DNA from: Clostridiales bacterium | GTDB lineage: Bacteria; Bacillota; Clostridia; Oscillospirales; CAG-272 | Direction: 5' to 3' | Length of the DNA: 64,000 nt | NCBI GenBank assembly: GCA_022800625.1 | Contig: JAAWQR010000006.1 | Coordinates: forward strand, 1-64,000 | Shown here: in pieces, positions 8,931-17,960 of the stretch | Layout: each line of letters begins with the position of its first letter | Position numbering within the stretch: the stretch's first letter is position 1 | Notes under the pieces: generated by a model | Told to the model about the DNA's origin: nothing | Databases searched by the model: none | Seen by the model: the letters and a program-made list of their open reading frames with translations, nothing else | Program-made: the position numbers and the translations under genes

Positions 8931-9470
8931 ATGGGAGTCGGAATTATTGTGTGCGGACTGAACGGCGCAGGGAAGAGCACGCTGGGAAAAGCATTGGCAG
9001 GAGCGCTGAACTTTCATTTTATTGATATTGAAAATATTTTCTTTCGAGATAAATATTAGGGTTATGCCTATGCTTCGCCGTGCACTCACGACGAGGCAGC
9101 AAAGCGATTATATCATGAAATAAATGAGCACAAAAATTTTGTTCTTGCCGCTGTTAAGGGAGAATACGGATACGCAGTTTACAGCCGTTTTAATTATGCG
9201 GTACTGATCGATGTTCCGAAGGCTATAAGAATGGAGCGTGTCAGAAAGCGATCTTTTAAGCAATTCGGTGACAGAATGCTGTCGGGCGGAGATCTCTATA
9301 AGCAGGAAGAAAATTTCTTTGACTTTGTAAGAAACAGACCTGATAATCAAGTTGAAGAATGGTTAAAATCCCTCTTATGTCCTGTGATAAGGATAGACGG
9401 TACATTGCCCACCTGTGAGAATGTCGATTTATGTGTAAATGAAATATGCAGAGAACTAAAACTTATATAA
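8931..9470 (+). pseudogene. P-loop kinase / AAA-like nucleoside-kinase family protein with a single in-frame TAG
   Basis: ATG 8931 'MGVGIIVCGLNGAGKSTLGKALAGAL…' ; TAG at 9057-9059; same frame continues intact to 9470 ('…EEWLKSLLCPVIRIDGTLP…'). Confidence 0.8.
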
Positions 9471-9573
9471 GTTTGGAGCGAAACTCTTTACAAACGACGA
9501 TTTTTTTGATATAATTCTATTATTGATTATTTTTCCGCAGTGACGCTCAAGAGTCGGCGGAACGGAGGTTCTA

Positions 9574-10416
9574 ATGTATAGGATTGTAAGCAAGGAAAGA
9601 CTTAATCCGACAGTTTCCAAAATGTGCGTTTATGCGCCCCGCATTGCGGCTAAGGCTGAGGCGGGTCAATTTATCATACTGAGAGTAGATGAAAACGGTG
9701 AAAGAATACCTTTGACCATAGCGGACTATGACAGAAAAAAAGGAACGGTAACTATCATATATCAGATAGTAGGCGCTACAACCCGCAAGCTTGACATGCT
9801 TAAAGAGGGCGACTTTATTCACGATTTTGCAGGTCCGCTCGGGCGTCCCACAGAAACTGAGGGACTTCGCAAGGTTGCTGTTGTCGGCGGCGGTGTCGGC
9901 TGCGCTATCGCGTTCCCGATCGCGAAGAAGCTGGCTGAAGAGGGCTGCACGGTACACAGCATAGTAGGATTCAGAACACGTGACCTTGTTATTCTTGAAG
10001 ATGATTTCAAGTCAGTAAGCCGTGAGCTTAGAATAATGACCGACGACGGTTCACATGGCAAAAAGGGACTGGTAACTGACGCTTTGCGCGAGCTTATCGA
10101 AAGCGGTGAAGAGTACGACGAAGTTATTGCGATCGGTCCGCTTGTTATGATGAAGTTTGTATGTCTTCTTACAAAAGAGTTTAATATTCCGACCGTTGTA
10201 AGCATGAACCCGATCATGGTAGACGGTACGGGAATGTGCGGCGGATGCCGTCTCACGGTTGACGGAAAAGTAAAGTTTGCATGTGTTGACGGACCTGATT
10301 TCGACGGTCACAAGGTAGATTTTGACGAAGCTATTAAGCGCTCATCCATATACCGCGGCTTTGAGCGAGAAGCGGACGGACATGTCTGCAATTTGCTTAA
10401 AAAAGCGGAGAAGTAA
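9574..10416 (+). CDS. nfnA: NfnA-like FAD/NAD-binding subunit (ferredoxin-NADP+ reductase family, sulfide/dihydroorotate dehydrogenase-like)
   Basis: 'VVGGGVGCAIAFPIAKKL', C-terminal [2Fe-2S]-type 'DGTGMCGGCRLTVDGKVKFACVDGPDFDGHKVDF'; adjacent to the GltA-like gene. Confidence 0.9.
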   Translation: MYRIVSKERLNPTVSKMCVYAPRIAAKAEAGQFIILRVDENGERIPLTIADYDRKKGTVTIIYQIVGATTRKLDMLKEGDFIHDFAGPLGRPTETEGLRKVAVVGGGVGCAIAFPIAKKLAEEGCTVHSIVGFRTRDLVILEDDFKSVSRELRIMTDDGSHGKKGLVTDALRELIESGEEYDEVIAIGPLVMMKFVCLLTKEFNIPTVVSMNPIMVDGTGMCGGCRLTVDGKVKFACVDGPDFDGHKVDFDEAIKRSSIYRGFEREADGHVCNLLKKAEK

Positions 10417-10481
10417 GATTTACATACGATAATTACATATCGCTGCATCTGTGATAGGCGGCGGAACGGAGAAAAATATAA

Positions 10482-11873
10482 ATGGCAAACATGAATCCTA
10501 AGAAAAACGAGATGCCCTCACAGGCACCTGACGTCAGAAATAAAAATTTTGATGAGGTAGCGCTCGGATATACTGAGGAAATGGCTCTTGATGAGGCAGC
10601 ACGCTGTCTCAATTGTAAGAACATGCCTTGCGTTTCAGGTTGTCCCGTAAAAATACATATTCCTGAGTTTATAGCAAAAACTGCGGCAGGAGATTTTGAG
10701 GGAGCATATGAGGTGATCTCACGCTCAAGCTCTCTTCCGGCAGTTTGCGGACGAGTTTGTCCTCAGGAATCTCAGTGTGAATCCAAATGTGTAAGAGGAA
10801 TTAAGGGTGAAGCTGTTGCTATCGGGCGTCTTGAGCGCTTTGTAGCCGACAGACATAACAATATGTGCACCGAAGCTCCCTTAAAGCCTGAGTCTAACGG
10901 TCATAGAGTTGCGATAGCGGGATCAGGTCCTTCAGGCCTGACATGTGCGGGTGATCTTGCGAAGCTCGGATACGATGTTACAGTATTTGAAGCACTTCAC
11001 ACAGCAGGCGGCGTACTTGTTTACGGTATTCCTGAATTTCGTCTGCCGAAGTCGATCGTAGCAAAGGAGATAGATACACTGAAAGCGCTCGGAGTAAAAT
11101 TTGAGACAAATACGATTATCGGTAAAACTCTGTCGATAGACGAGCTTATAGAAGACGGCTTTGAGGCAGTATTTATAGGTACGGGCGCGGGACTTCCGAG
11201 ATTTATGGGGATTCCCGGTGAAAATTTGAACGGTGTGTTCTCGGCAAATGAATTCCTTACACGTATAAACCTTATGAAGGCATACAAGGAAGGCTCTGAT
11301 ACGCCTGTCATGAATATTAAGAGAGTAGCTGTTGTCGGCGGCGGAAATGTTGCAATGGACGCTGCAAGATGTGCAAAGCGTCTCGGAGCTGACGAGGTAT
11401 ATATAGTATACAGACGCTCTGAAAATGAGCTTCCCGCACGTGCTGAAGAAGTTGAGCACGCTAAGGAAGAAGGAATAATATTTAAGCTTCTTACAAACCC
11501 TGTTGAGATTGTTTCAGATGAGAACAGCTTTGTATCGGGAATGAAGTGCGTTAAGATGGAGCTGGGAGAGCCTGATACTTCGGGAAGAAGACGCCCTGTG
11601 GAAATTCCGAATTCCGAATTTGTACTTGATGTTGACGCTGTTATCATGTCTATCGGTACGTCTCCGAATCCGCTTATTAAAGATACCACAGAGGGACTTG
11701 AAACTCAGAAGTGGGGCGGTATCATAACTGATGAGCAAGGCAAGACTTCACGCGATGAAGTATACGCCGGCGGTGATGCTGTAACAGGAGCTGCTACCGT
11801 TATTCTTGCAATGGGAGCGGGAAAGACTGCGGCTGAATCTATTGATAAATATATAAAGGGACTTAATAAGTAA
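10482..11873 (+). CDS. nfnB: NfnB / NADPH-dependent glutamate synthase small-subunit family (GltA-like)
   Basis: N-terminal Cys motifs 'CLNCKNMPCVSGCPVKIHIPEFI', 'CGRVCPQESQCESKCVRG', two dinucleotide-binding motifs. Confidence 0.92.
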   Translation: MANMNPKKNEMPSQAPDVRNKNFDEVALGYTEEMALDEAARCLNCKNMPCVSGCPVKIHIPEFIAKTAAGDFEGAYEVISRSSSLPAVCGRVCPQESQCESKCVRGIKGEAVAIGRLERFVADRHNNMCTEAPLKPESNGHRVAIAGSGPSGLTCAGDLAKLGYDVTVFEALHTAGGVLVYGIPEFRLPKSIVAKEIDTLKALGVKFETNTIIGKTLSIDELIEDGFEAVFIGTGAGLPRFMGIPGENLNGVFSANEFLTRINLMKAYKEGSDTPVMNIKRVAVVGGGNVAMDAARCAKRLGADEVYIVYRRSENELPARAEEVEHAKEEGIIFKLLTNPVEIVSDENSFVSGMKCVKMELGEPDTSGRRRPVEIPNSEFVLDVDAVIMSIGTSPNPLIKDTTEGLETQKWGGIITDEQGKTSRDEVYAGGDAVTGAATVILAMGAGKTAAESIDKYIKGLNK

Positions 11874-11886
11874 GTAACTTAAGATA

Positions 11887-11922
11887 AAAACCGAAGCATA
11901 TTCTTGCATGTGCTTCGGTTTT
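11887..11922 (+). terminator. Terminator after nfnAB
   Basis: AAAACCGAAGCATA…TGTGCTTCGGTTTT inverted repeat. Confidence 0.8.
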
Positions 11923-12013
11923 GCATAAGATAGAAAATAATTGACCGAAAATTTGACGTTTCCCTTGAATAATATAAAGCGTATGAGATTTTTATTTTCT
12001 CATACGCTTTATG

Positions 12014-12994
12014 TTATTTAGTCGGTATTATGCTGACCTCTCCCGAAGAAATATATTCCTCATCTCCGTTTTCATATCTTACCAGCAGTCTGAAATCTTC
12101 ATCAATATCAAGAGCGCGTGCCGATATCCTGAGATCTTCCTTTATGACGGTAATATCGTGATTTAAAATAAACAGGCGCTTTTTATATTCGCTAAAATAG
12201 GATTTGTCGCTTAGGTGTTCGTAATAATAGAAGAATTTATCAATTATCGCGGCGGCAAGTCGGCATTTTATGTCAGCGCTGTTTTCCGAATAGGGAAGTA
12301 TAGCTCCTGCAATGCCCGAAAGATCTCCGAATCCGTTTTTTGGCTCAAAAACATTTATTCCGATTCCGAGTACGGCGTAAGAAAGTCCTCCGCTTTCCAT
12401 GTCAAAAGACGCTTCGGTTAAAATTCCGCAAACTTTCAGTCCGCCTGAGAAAAGGTCGTTTACCCATTTTACAGAAACTTCACGTCCTAAGACGCCTTCA
12501 ATTGCTTCAGCCGTGCTGACTGCGGCACATGCCGTGATGTAAAGCGATTCTGAGGCTGACATTTGCGGGCGAAGGAGAATACTCATGTACAGCCCTGTTC
12601 CGTCGGGAGAAAAAAAGCTTTTGCCTCCCCGTCCCTTGCCTGCGCTCTGCATGTCGGCGATTACCGTATATCCTTCGGGTGCTCCGTTTTCTGCCGCTTC
12701 TTTCACAAGGATATTTGTAGAAGTAACAGAGCGGAACACATTGGGATTCGGCAGATCATGCTTCAAATATCTTTGAATTGCCGGAGCTGACATATATTTT
12801 TCCGAAACTAACCGATATCCGCGGTTTGTTACGGCTTCAATCTCAAAGCCGTTCTCCCTCAGCACAGAGATAGCTTTTCCGACGGCAGCGCGGCTGATAC
12901 CAAGTGTCCTTGCGATGACCTCTCCCGATAAATATCCGTCTGATGATTTCAGCATTTCGGCAATCAATTGAGATGTATTATTCTTACTTTTCAT
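12014..12994 (-). CDS. birA: Biotin--[acetyl-CoA-carboxylase] ligase / biotin repressor
   Basis: N-terminal HTH; 'ADMQSAGKGRGGKSFFSPDGTGLYMSILLRP', 'VKWVNDLF..GLKVCGILTE'. Confidence 0.95.
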   Translation of the reverse strand: MKSKNNTSQLIAEMLKSSDGYLSGEVIARTLGISRAAVGKAISVLRENGFEIEAVTNRGYRLVSEKYMSAPAIQRYLKHDLPNPNVFRSVTSTNILVKEAAENGAPEGYTVIADMQSAGKGRGGKSFFSPDGTGLYMSILLRPQMSASESLYITACAAVSTAEAIEGVLGREVSVKWVNDLFSGGLKVCGILTEASFDMESGGLSYAVLGIGINVFEPKNGFGDLSGIAGAILPYSENSADIKCRLAAAIIDKFFYYYEHLSDKSYFSEYKKRLFILNHDITVIKEDLRISARALDIDEDFRLLVRYENGDEEYISSGEVSIIPTK

Positions 12995-13024
12995 AATAAA
13001 AATCTCCGTGCAGTAGTAATCTTA

Positions 13025-13798
13025 TTATTCAACTTTATTCATTCTGTCAACGAAGTCACATTTTCTTGCTGTCATTTCAACCCAAGCGGGACGGAAAGAA
13101 CATTTTATAGCATTGCGCACAGATTTAATATTTGACCATGCGGCGCAGTAAAACGGAACTTTTCCGAGCTTCAGTATTTCAATGGCTAAAGCGCTCGTCA
13201 GAGAAGCCGCAATGCCCAGCCTTCGATATTCAGGCAAAACGTCAATACCGATCTGATACATTGATTCGCAGTCTGCCGAACAGCCTGCAAGACCTATCAG
13301 CCGATCTTTGTCATATGCACCTACACAAAGTATGTCATATTCTTTTCTATCACTGCACAGGGCGTTTCTCCAATCGGCTGTGTATAGTTCATCGAATTCT
13401 CCTTTTTGCAGCAGTCTTGTTTCAAACTTGCAGGGAATATGGCGAAGCAGTTTTATGTCGGGGAGAAAATATTCCGCCATAAAGCATATTTTCAAGCCGT
13501 ATTCAGCAATCTCCTCGTTCAGAACATTCATATTGGGCGTTTCAAAACAATGTTCCGTCTTATACGTATTAACATACTTTGTTACAATATCGATAAGCTC
13601 GGGAGAGGTTTGAGCAACGATATTATTGCCGTATGATACCAAATCGCACTCAAAGGGAAGATTAAGATAAACCCGAGCCTTTTCATGCTTTTGAGACAGA
13701 ACAATTTTATTATCCGCCATCAGAAAATCATCAGGCGAGCAATTGCAGTCAATGGCAGATTGACTAAGAGCAATTTTCAGAATTTCTTCATTAGTCAT
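13025..13798 (-). CDS. GNAT-family N-acetyltransferase
   Basis: 'QIGIDVLPEYRRLGIAASLTSALAIEILKLG'. Confidence 0.8.
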   Translation of the reverse strand: MTNEEILKIALSQSAIDCNCSPDDFLMADNKIVLSQKHEKARVYLNLPFECDLVSYGNNIVAQTSPELIDIVTKYVNTYKTEHCFETPNMNVLNEEIAEYGLKICFMAEYFLPDIKLLRHIPCKFETRLLQKGEFDELYTADWRNALCSDRKEYDILCVGAYDKDRLIGLAGCSADCESMYQIGIDVLPEYRRLGIAASLTSALAIEILKLGKVPFYCAAWSNIKSVRNAIKCSFRPAWVEMTARKCDFVDRMNKVE

Positions 13799-13809
13799 AA
13801 TTTACTCCG

Positions 13810-14415
13810 TTAAGTGAAATTCTGTTTTTTGAATTTCATAAGATAATCTTCGGGACTGTCACACGTCATAAGCGAGCTCATAATGCACGCGCCCGCCGCA
13901 CCTGCTTCCCTTACAAGAAAGAGTCTTTCGGGCGTAATACCTCCTATAGCGTATACCGGTATCGGAACACTGCTTGATACAGAGCTTAAAAATTCAAGTC
14001 CGCGAGGTTCAAGTCCCTTTTTGCAGTCGGTTTCAAATACATGCCCTGCCGTAATGTATGTGCAGCCGAGCGAATACGCTTTTTTAGCATCGTTGACACT
14101 GTGACACGATGCACCGAGAACCTTAAAGCTTTTTCGCTCCGAGTCTGTCATCTTGCAAAGGAGCGGCAGCGGCATGTGAAGCTTGTCACATCCGATCTCA
14201 GTTGCGAGGGCACTGTAGCTGTGCAGGATACAGTCAACACTATGCTCTTTGCATATTTTCATGACTTCAAGTTCAAGATTCCTGTATTCATCGGGTGAAA
14301 GATCCTTTTCTCTGAGAATCACGGCACGAGGTTCGGATTTTGCGATTCTTTTAATCCTTGTTAAAAAATTCTCGACGCAAAGCTTTCGATTGGTTATGCA
14401 AATAATATCAAACAT
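13810..14415 (-). CDS. thiE: Thiamine phosphate synthase / TenI-like
   Basis: 'ICITNRKLC', 'LGASCHSVNDAKKA', 'YITAGHVFETDCKKGLEPRGLEFL', 'PVYAIGGITPERL'; in thi operon. Confidence 0.88.
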   Translation of the reverse strand: MFDIICITNRKLCVENFLTRIKRIAKSEPRAVILREKDLSPDEYRNLELEVMKICKEHSVDCILHSYSALATEIGCDKLHMPLPLLCKMTDSERKSFKVLGASCHSVNDAKKAYSLGCTYITAGHVFETDCKKGLEPRGLEFLSSVSSSVPIPVYAIGGITPERLFLVREAGAAGACIMSSLMTCDSPEDYLMKFKKQNFT

Positions 14416-15667
14416 AAAGGTAATCGTTAAGCACAGGCTGAAGTCCGTCCGATGCGATATCCTTGTACATTTCATCAAGGCTCCTTGTATCGTTTATCTC
14501 AAACTGTTCATCTCCTGTCGCATCATCCTTTCCTGAGTCCTTTCCCGTATATTTGCTTTCATGGTCGCCGATTCCCGTGGAAACTCCCGCTGAAACTTTT
14601 GTTGCGGCAATTTTTACGATTCCGCGGCGAAATTCGGCGGATTCCCGCGTTGATACAGTGATTCCCGCGAACGGCAAAAATATACGGTATGCGCAAATTA
14701 TCTGACAAAGCTGTTTTTCGTGAACATCACGCGGATTTATTTTGTCGTTGTTTACAATAGGACGCAGTCTCGGACATGAGAGAGACATCTCGGCATGAGG
14801 ATATTTTTTTTGCAGGAAGTACAAATGCAGCGCGCTTGCAAGAGCGTCGCGTCTGAAATCGGAAAGTCCGAGAAGAGCGGAGAATGCAACGCCTCGCATT
14901 CCTGCCATAAGCGCCCGTTCCTGAGCTTCAAATCGATACGGCCAAACTCTTTTGTGCCCGTACAGATGGAGCTTCTCATACGCGTCTTTGTCATAAGTTT
15001 CCTGAAATACCGTAACGTAGTCCGCACCGCATTCGTGAAGATATTTGTATTCATCAGTATTTACGGGATAAATTTCAAGACCTACAAGCCTGAAATATTT
15101 ACGCGCCATGCGGCAAGCTTCTCCGATATACTCGACACTGCTCATGCTGCGGCTTTCGCCTGTCAGAAGCAGGATTTCTTCCATTCCCGAATCGGCTATA
15201 ACTTTCATCTCGTGCTCGATCTGCTCCGATGTAAGCTTCATTCGCTTGATGCTGTTGTAGCAGTTAAATCCGCAGTATACGCAGTAATTTTCGCAGTAAT
15301 TGGCAAGATAAAGCGGTGTAAACAGATATACCGTATTACCGAAGTGACGCTTTGTTTCAATGCTTGCACGCTGCGCCATCTTTTCTAAAAACGGTTCGGC
15401 TGCAGGGGAGAGCAGAGCCATAAAATCGCGAACGGTGCATGTATCATGTGACAGAGCAGCCGTTACATCGCGTGCGGTGAATTCTTCTGAATTATAAGAA
15501 TCTGCGATGCTCATGACCTTTTCACAGATGTCGGACTCTATTTTCTCCATTCCGGGCAGATATTCCGTAATATCGCGCCTTGATGCAGGATCATTTTCAA
15601 GACGGTGCTTTTTTGCAAGAGCCGCATCAGACAGATTATCCGAATCAATAAAAAAATTGTTTTCCAT
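14408..15667 (-). CDS. thiH: 2-iminoacetate synthase (radical SAM)
   Basis: 'APLYLANYCENYCVYCGFNCYNSIKR' radical-SAM cluster motif; operon context. Confidence 0.95.
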   Translation of the reverse strand: MENNFFIDSDNLSDAALAKKHRLENDPASRRDITEYLPGMEKIESDICEKVMSIADSYNSEEFTARDVTAALSHDTCTVRDFMALLSPAAEPFLEKMAQRASIETKRHFGNTVYLFTPLYLANYCENYCVYCGFNCYNSIKRMKLTSEQIEHEMKVIADSGMEEILLLTGESRSMSSVEYIGEACRMARKYFRLVGLEIYPVNTDEYKYLHECGADYVTVFQETYDKDAYEKLHLYGHKRVWPYRFEAQERALMAGMRGVAFSALLGLSDFRRDALASALHLYFLQKKYPHAEMSLSCPRLRPIVNNDKINPRDVHEKQLCQIICAYRIFLPFAGITVSTRESAEFRRGIVKIAATKVSAGVSTGIGDHESKYTGKDSGKDDATGDEQFEINDTRSLDEMYKDIASDGLQPVLNDYLYV

Positions 15668-15700
15668 AAATCAGTGCCTTTCTTTTACTTGTACCGCCGG

Positions 15701-16486
15701 TCAGTCTCTCAAAAATCCTGTGAGAGGATCTGATGACGAACCTCCGCGTTCGAGCACGCGGCCGAGTCCCGAAAGATAAGCGCTGCGTCCGGCTTCTATC
15801 GCCTGTCGGAATGCCGAAGCCATAAGGGGAAGATTTCCTGCGGTAGCTAAAGCCGTATTTGCCATGATTGCCGCGGCTCCCATTTCCATAGCCTCACAAG
15901 CCTGCGACGGTCGTCCGATTCCTGCATCAACGATAATCGGAAGCTCAATCTCATTTATAAGTATTTCGATAAAATCACGAGTCGCAAGACCTTTATTTGA
16001 TCCGATCGGAGAAGCAAGCGGCATTACTGCTGCGGCTCCTGCCGAGACGAGGTCGCGCGCGGTATTCAGATCAGGATACATGTACGGCATAACAACAAAG
16101 CCTTCATTTGCGAGAATCTCTGTTGCTTTGACAGTTTCGGCATTATCGGGAAGCAGATATTTTGTGTCGCGCATGATCTCGATCTTTACAAAATCTCCGC
16201 AGCCAAGCTCACGTGCAAGTCTTGCTATGCGTACCGCTTCCGAAGCGTCGCGCGCGCCTGATGTGTTCGGAAGGAGAGTAACGCCTTTCGGAATATAGTC
16301 GATGATATTTTCCTGATCTCTTGTATTTGCCCGGCGGACTGCAAGAGTGATGATCTCAGCTCCCGCATCTCTCACGGCAGACTCAATAAGGTTCAGAGAA
16401 TATTTTCCCGAACCTAAAATAAACCGTGAGTTAAATTCGTGTCCGCCGACTATAAGCTTATCATTTGTATTCATGTTTATACCCAT
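15701..16486 (-). CDS. thiG: Thiazole synthase
   Basis: 'ILGSGKY', '[25 protein letters not shown]', '[22 protein letters not shown]'. Confidence 0.97.
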   Translation of the reverse strand: MGINMNTNDKLIVGGHEFNSRFILGSGKYSLNLIESAVRDAGAEIITLAVRRANTRDQENIIDYIPKGVTLLPNTSGARDASEAVRIARLARELGCGDFVKIEIMRDTKYLLPDNAETVKATEILANEGFVVMPYMYPDLNTARDLVSAGAAAVMPLASPIGSNKGLATRDFIEILINEIELPIIVDAGIGRPSQACEAMEMGAAAIMANTALATAGNLPLMASAFRQAIEAGRSAYLSGLGRVLERGGSSSDPLTGFLRD

Positions 16487-16525
16487 GCCTTTCTACACTT
16501 TAACGCATATGGCGCTAAAGTGGTT

Positions 16526-16613
16526 ATTTGTGTCGCTTTCGCCGCAGGCGAAATTTGCCCTGTGCCTACTGCAAATTTTGCCCAGCAAAATTTGCAGGGC
16601 GAAAGGCACAAAT
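16526..16613. repeat. Imperfect cruciform/structured repeat between thiG and thiF
   Basis: Perfect inner hairpin TGCAAATTTTGC-CCA-GCAAAATTTGCA (16570-16596) inside outer ATTTGTGTCGCTTTCGCC…GGCGAAAGGCACAAAT. Confidence 0.75.
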
Positions 16614-16692
16614 CGTGTCTGAAATCAGATAACATGCGATTCCTGCGCATTTTATTTTCAGACTTCTGACATCTCTCAGTTAAAAATCATTT

Positions 16693-17337
16693 TTACACGT
16701 TGTATTCGCCTGCGATAAGACGTATTATCATATGTGCTTCATGAGCGGCGCAGAGCATGACTCTGCTTGACAGAAGCGCCGTCTCTTCGTATGCGTCGCT
16801 TATCTCATCACCGCAGATATAAAGTCTTTTTCCGACGCGTCTTGTCTGCATTTTATTTGCCGAGCCTATTCCTGCCATACCCGATCCCGAGACGATGTAT
16901 TTTTCGGGATATTTTTCGATTATCAAGTCGACAAGCATAGCTTTTGTCTCCGCAGAATCAAAAGCCTCGCATATTATGGAGTCATCACACAAAATATCGC
17001 AGATGTTTTCTTCATTTAGTTTAACAATTTCGCTCTTTATGTTGCAAAACGGAGCGACAGACAACAAATATTCGCACAGCGCATCGGTTTTGTATCTTCC
17101 GAGCTGCTGCACAGTGTAGTTCTGTCTGTTCAAATTTGTAATGTCCACCGCATCGAAATCAATAAGATGGAGAGAGCCGACTCCGGCTCTGGCAAGCATT
17201 ACTGCAACATTTGACCCAAGTCCGCCAAGTCCGCATATCGCGACTCGAGCGTGCGAGAGCGCTTCTGTCAAAGTTTTCCCCTGTCTTTCTTCAAGCGCAC
17301 GGTATATATCATTTTTTGTCAGTTTAATATTTTTCAT
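16693..17337 (-). CDS. thiF: Sulfur-carrier protein adenylyltransferase ThiF
   Basis: 'VAICGLGGLGSNVAVMLARAGVGSLHLIDFDAVDITNLNRQ'. Confidence 0.95.
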   Translation of the reverse strand: MKNIKLTKNDIYRALEERQGKTLTEALSHARVAICGLGGLGSNVAVMLARAGVGSLHLIDFDAVDITNLNRQNYTVQQLGRYKTDALCEYLLSVAPFCNIKSEIVKLNEENICDILCDDSIICEAFDSAETKAMLVDLIIEKYPEKYIVSGSGMAGIGSANKMQTRRVGKRLYICGDEISDAYEETALLSSRVMLCAAHEAHMIIRLIAGEYNV

Positions 17338-17355
17338 AACCTACTCCGTGACATA

Positions 17356-17556
17356 TCAGCCGCCTCCGACAAAGCTGACAATCTCTATCACGTCTCCGTT
17401 CTCAAGCACAGTGTTGTCATATGCCGATTTCGGTACAATATCACCGTTGCGCTCAAATGCGATACGACGTGTATCGTATGCAGTCCCTTTTAGATATTCT
17501 GCGACCGTCATACAGTCGACGGATTCTTCGCGCCCGTTTATTTTTACCATAAGCAC
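17356..17556 (-). CDS. thiS: Sulfur carrier protein ThiS
   Basis: 66 aa, MoaD/ThiS-like, C-terminal 'SFVGGG'. Confidence 0.93.
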   Translation of the reverse strand: MLMVKINGREESVDCMTVAEYLKGTAYDTRRIAFERNGDIVPKSAYDNTVLENGDVIEIVSFVGGG

Positions 17557-17571
17557 TCCTGTATAATAAAA

Positions 17572-17600
17572 CGGAAGATTACCTAAATGGCAATCTTCCG
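17572..17600 (-). terminator. Terminator hairpin between the TPP aptamer and thiS (expression platform)
   Basis: Minus strand CGGAAGATTGCC-ATTTA-GGTAATCTTCCG then TTTTATT. Confidence 0.8.
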
Positions 17601-17619
17601 CAAGTGTATATTTTAAGTA

Positions 17620-17710
17620 TACCTACGTTGGCATTACCCAAATCAGGTTTCAGGTCGAAGGTTACGCTACCTTCCTCTCAGCCTGTAACACAAGCTCCCT
17701 CTGAATATTA
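17620..17710 (-). ncRNA. TPP riboswitch (THI element)
   Basis: Minus strand GGGAGC…GGCTGAGAGGAAGG…CCTTCGACCTGAAACCTGATTTGGGTAATGCCAACGTAGG matches the conserved TPP core. Confidence 0.95.
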
Positions 17711-17738
17711 TTATAATACAACGTAGGGAAAAAATCAA
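17710..17738 (-). promoter_or_regulatory. Sigma-A-type promoter for the thi operon
   Basis: Minus strand TTGATT - 17 bp - TATAAT immediately upstream of the TPP aptamer. Confidence 0.7.
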
Positions 17739-17960
17739 GGAATTTCGGGGATTTTATTTTGTTATCCTGCATTTGAGGTTTGATATGAGCTTGAAAAGTA
17801 AGAAAATTAACTGTATAATTTTGATAGCGTATATAATAGGACAGAATGAATATAAAAAATTAGTCCTCATATTTTCATATAAAATGAACCTTTTGATATG
17901 TTTTTACGTCTGTATAAGTGAAACCGGTTTTAGAATTCATAAAATCAGGGAGGTGATAAA

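Noticed and set aside
9057-9059. TAG as a pyrrolysine codon
   Set aside because: No other sign of amber recoding in the window; genes here end with TAG normally and the family is not a known Pyl user.
17619-17727. CCTACGTTG/CAACGTAGG pairing as an extended P1 of the TPP riboswitch
   Set aside because: The upstream half lies within the -35/-10 spacer of the likely promoter, upstream of the expected transcript start, so the pairing is probably not in the RNA.
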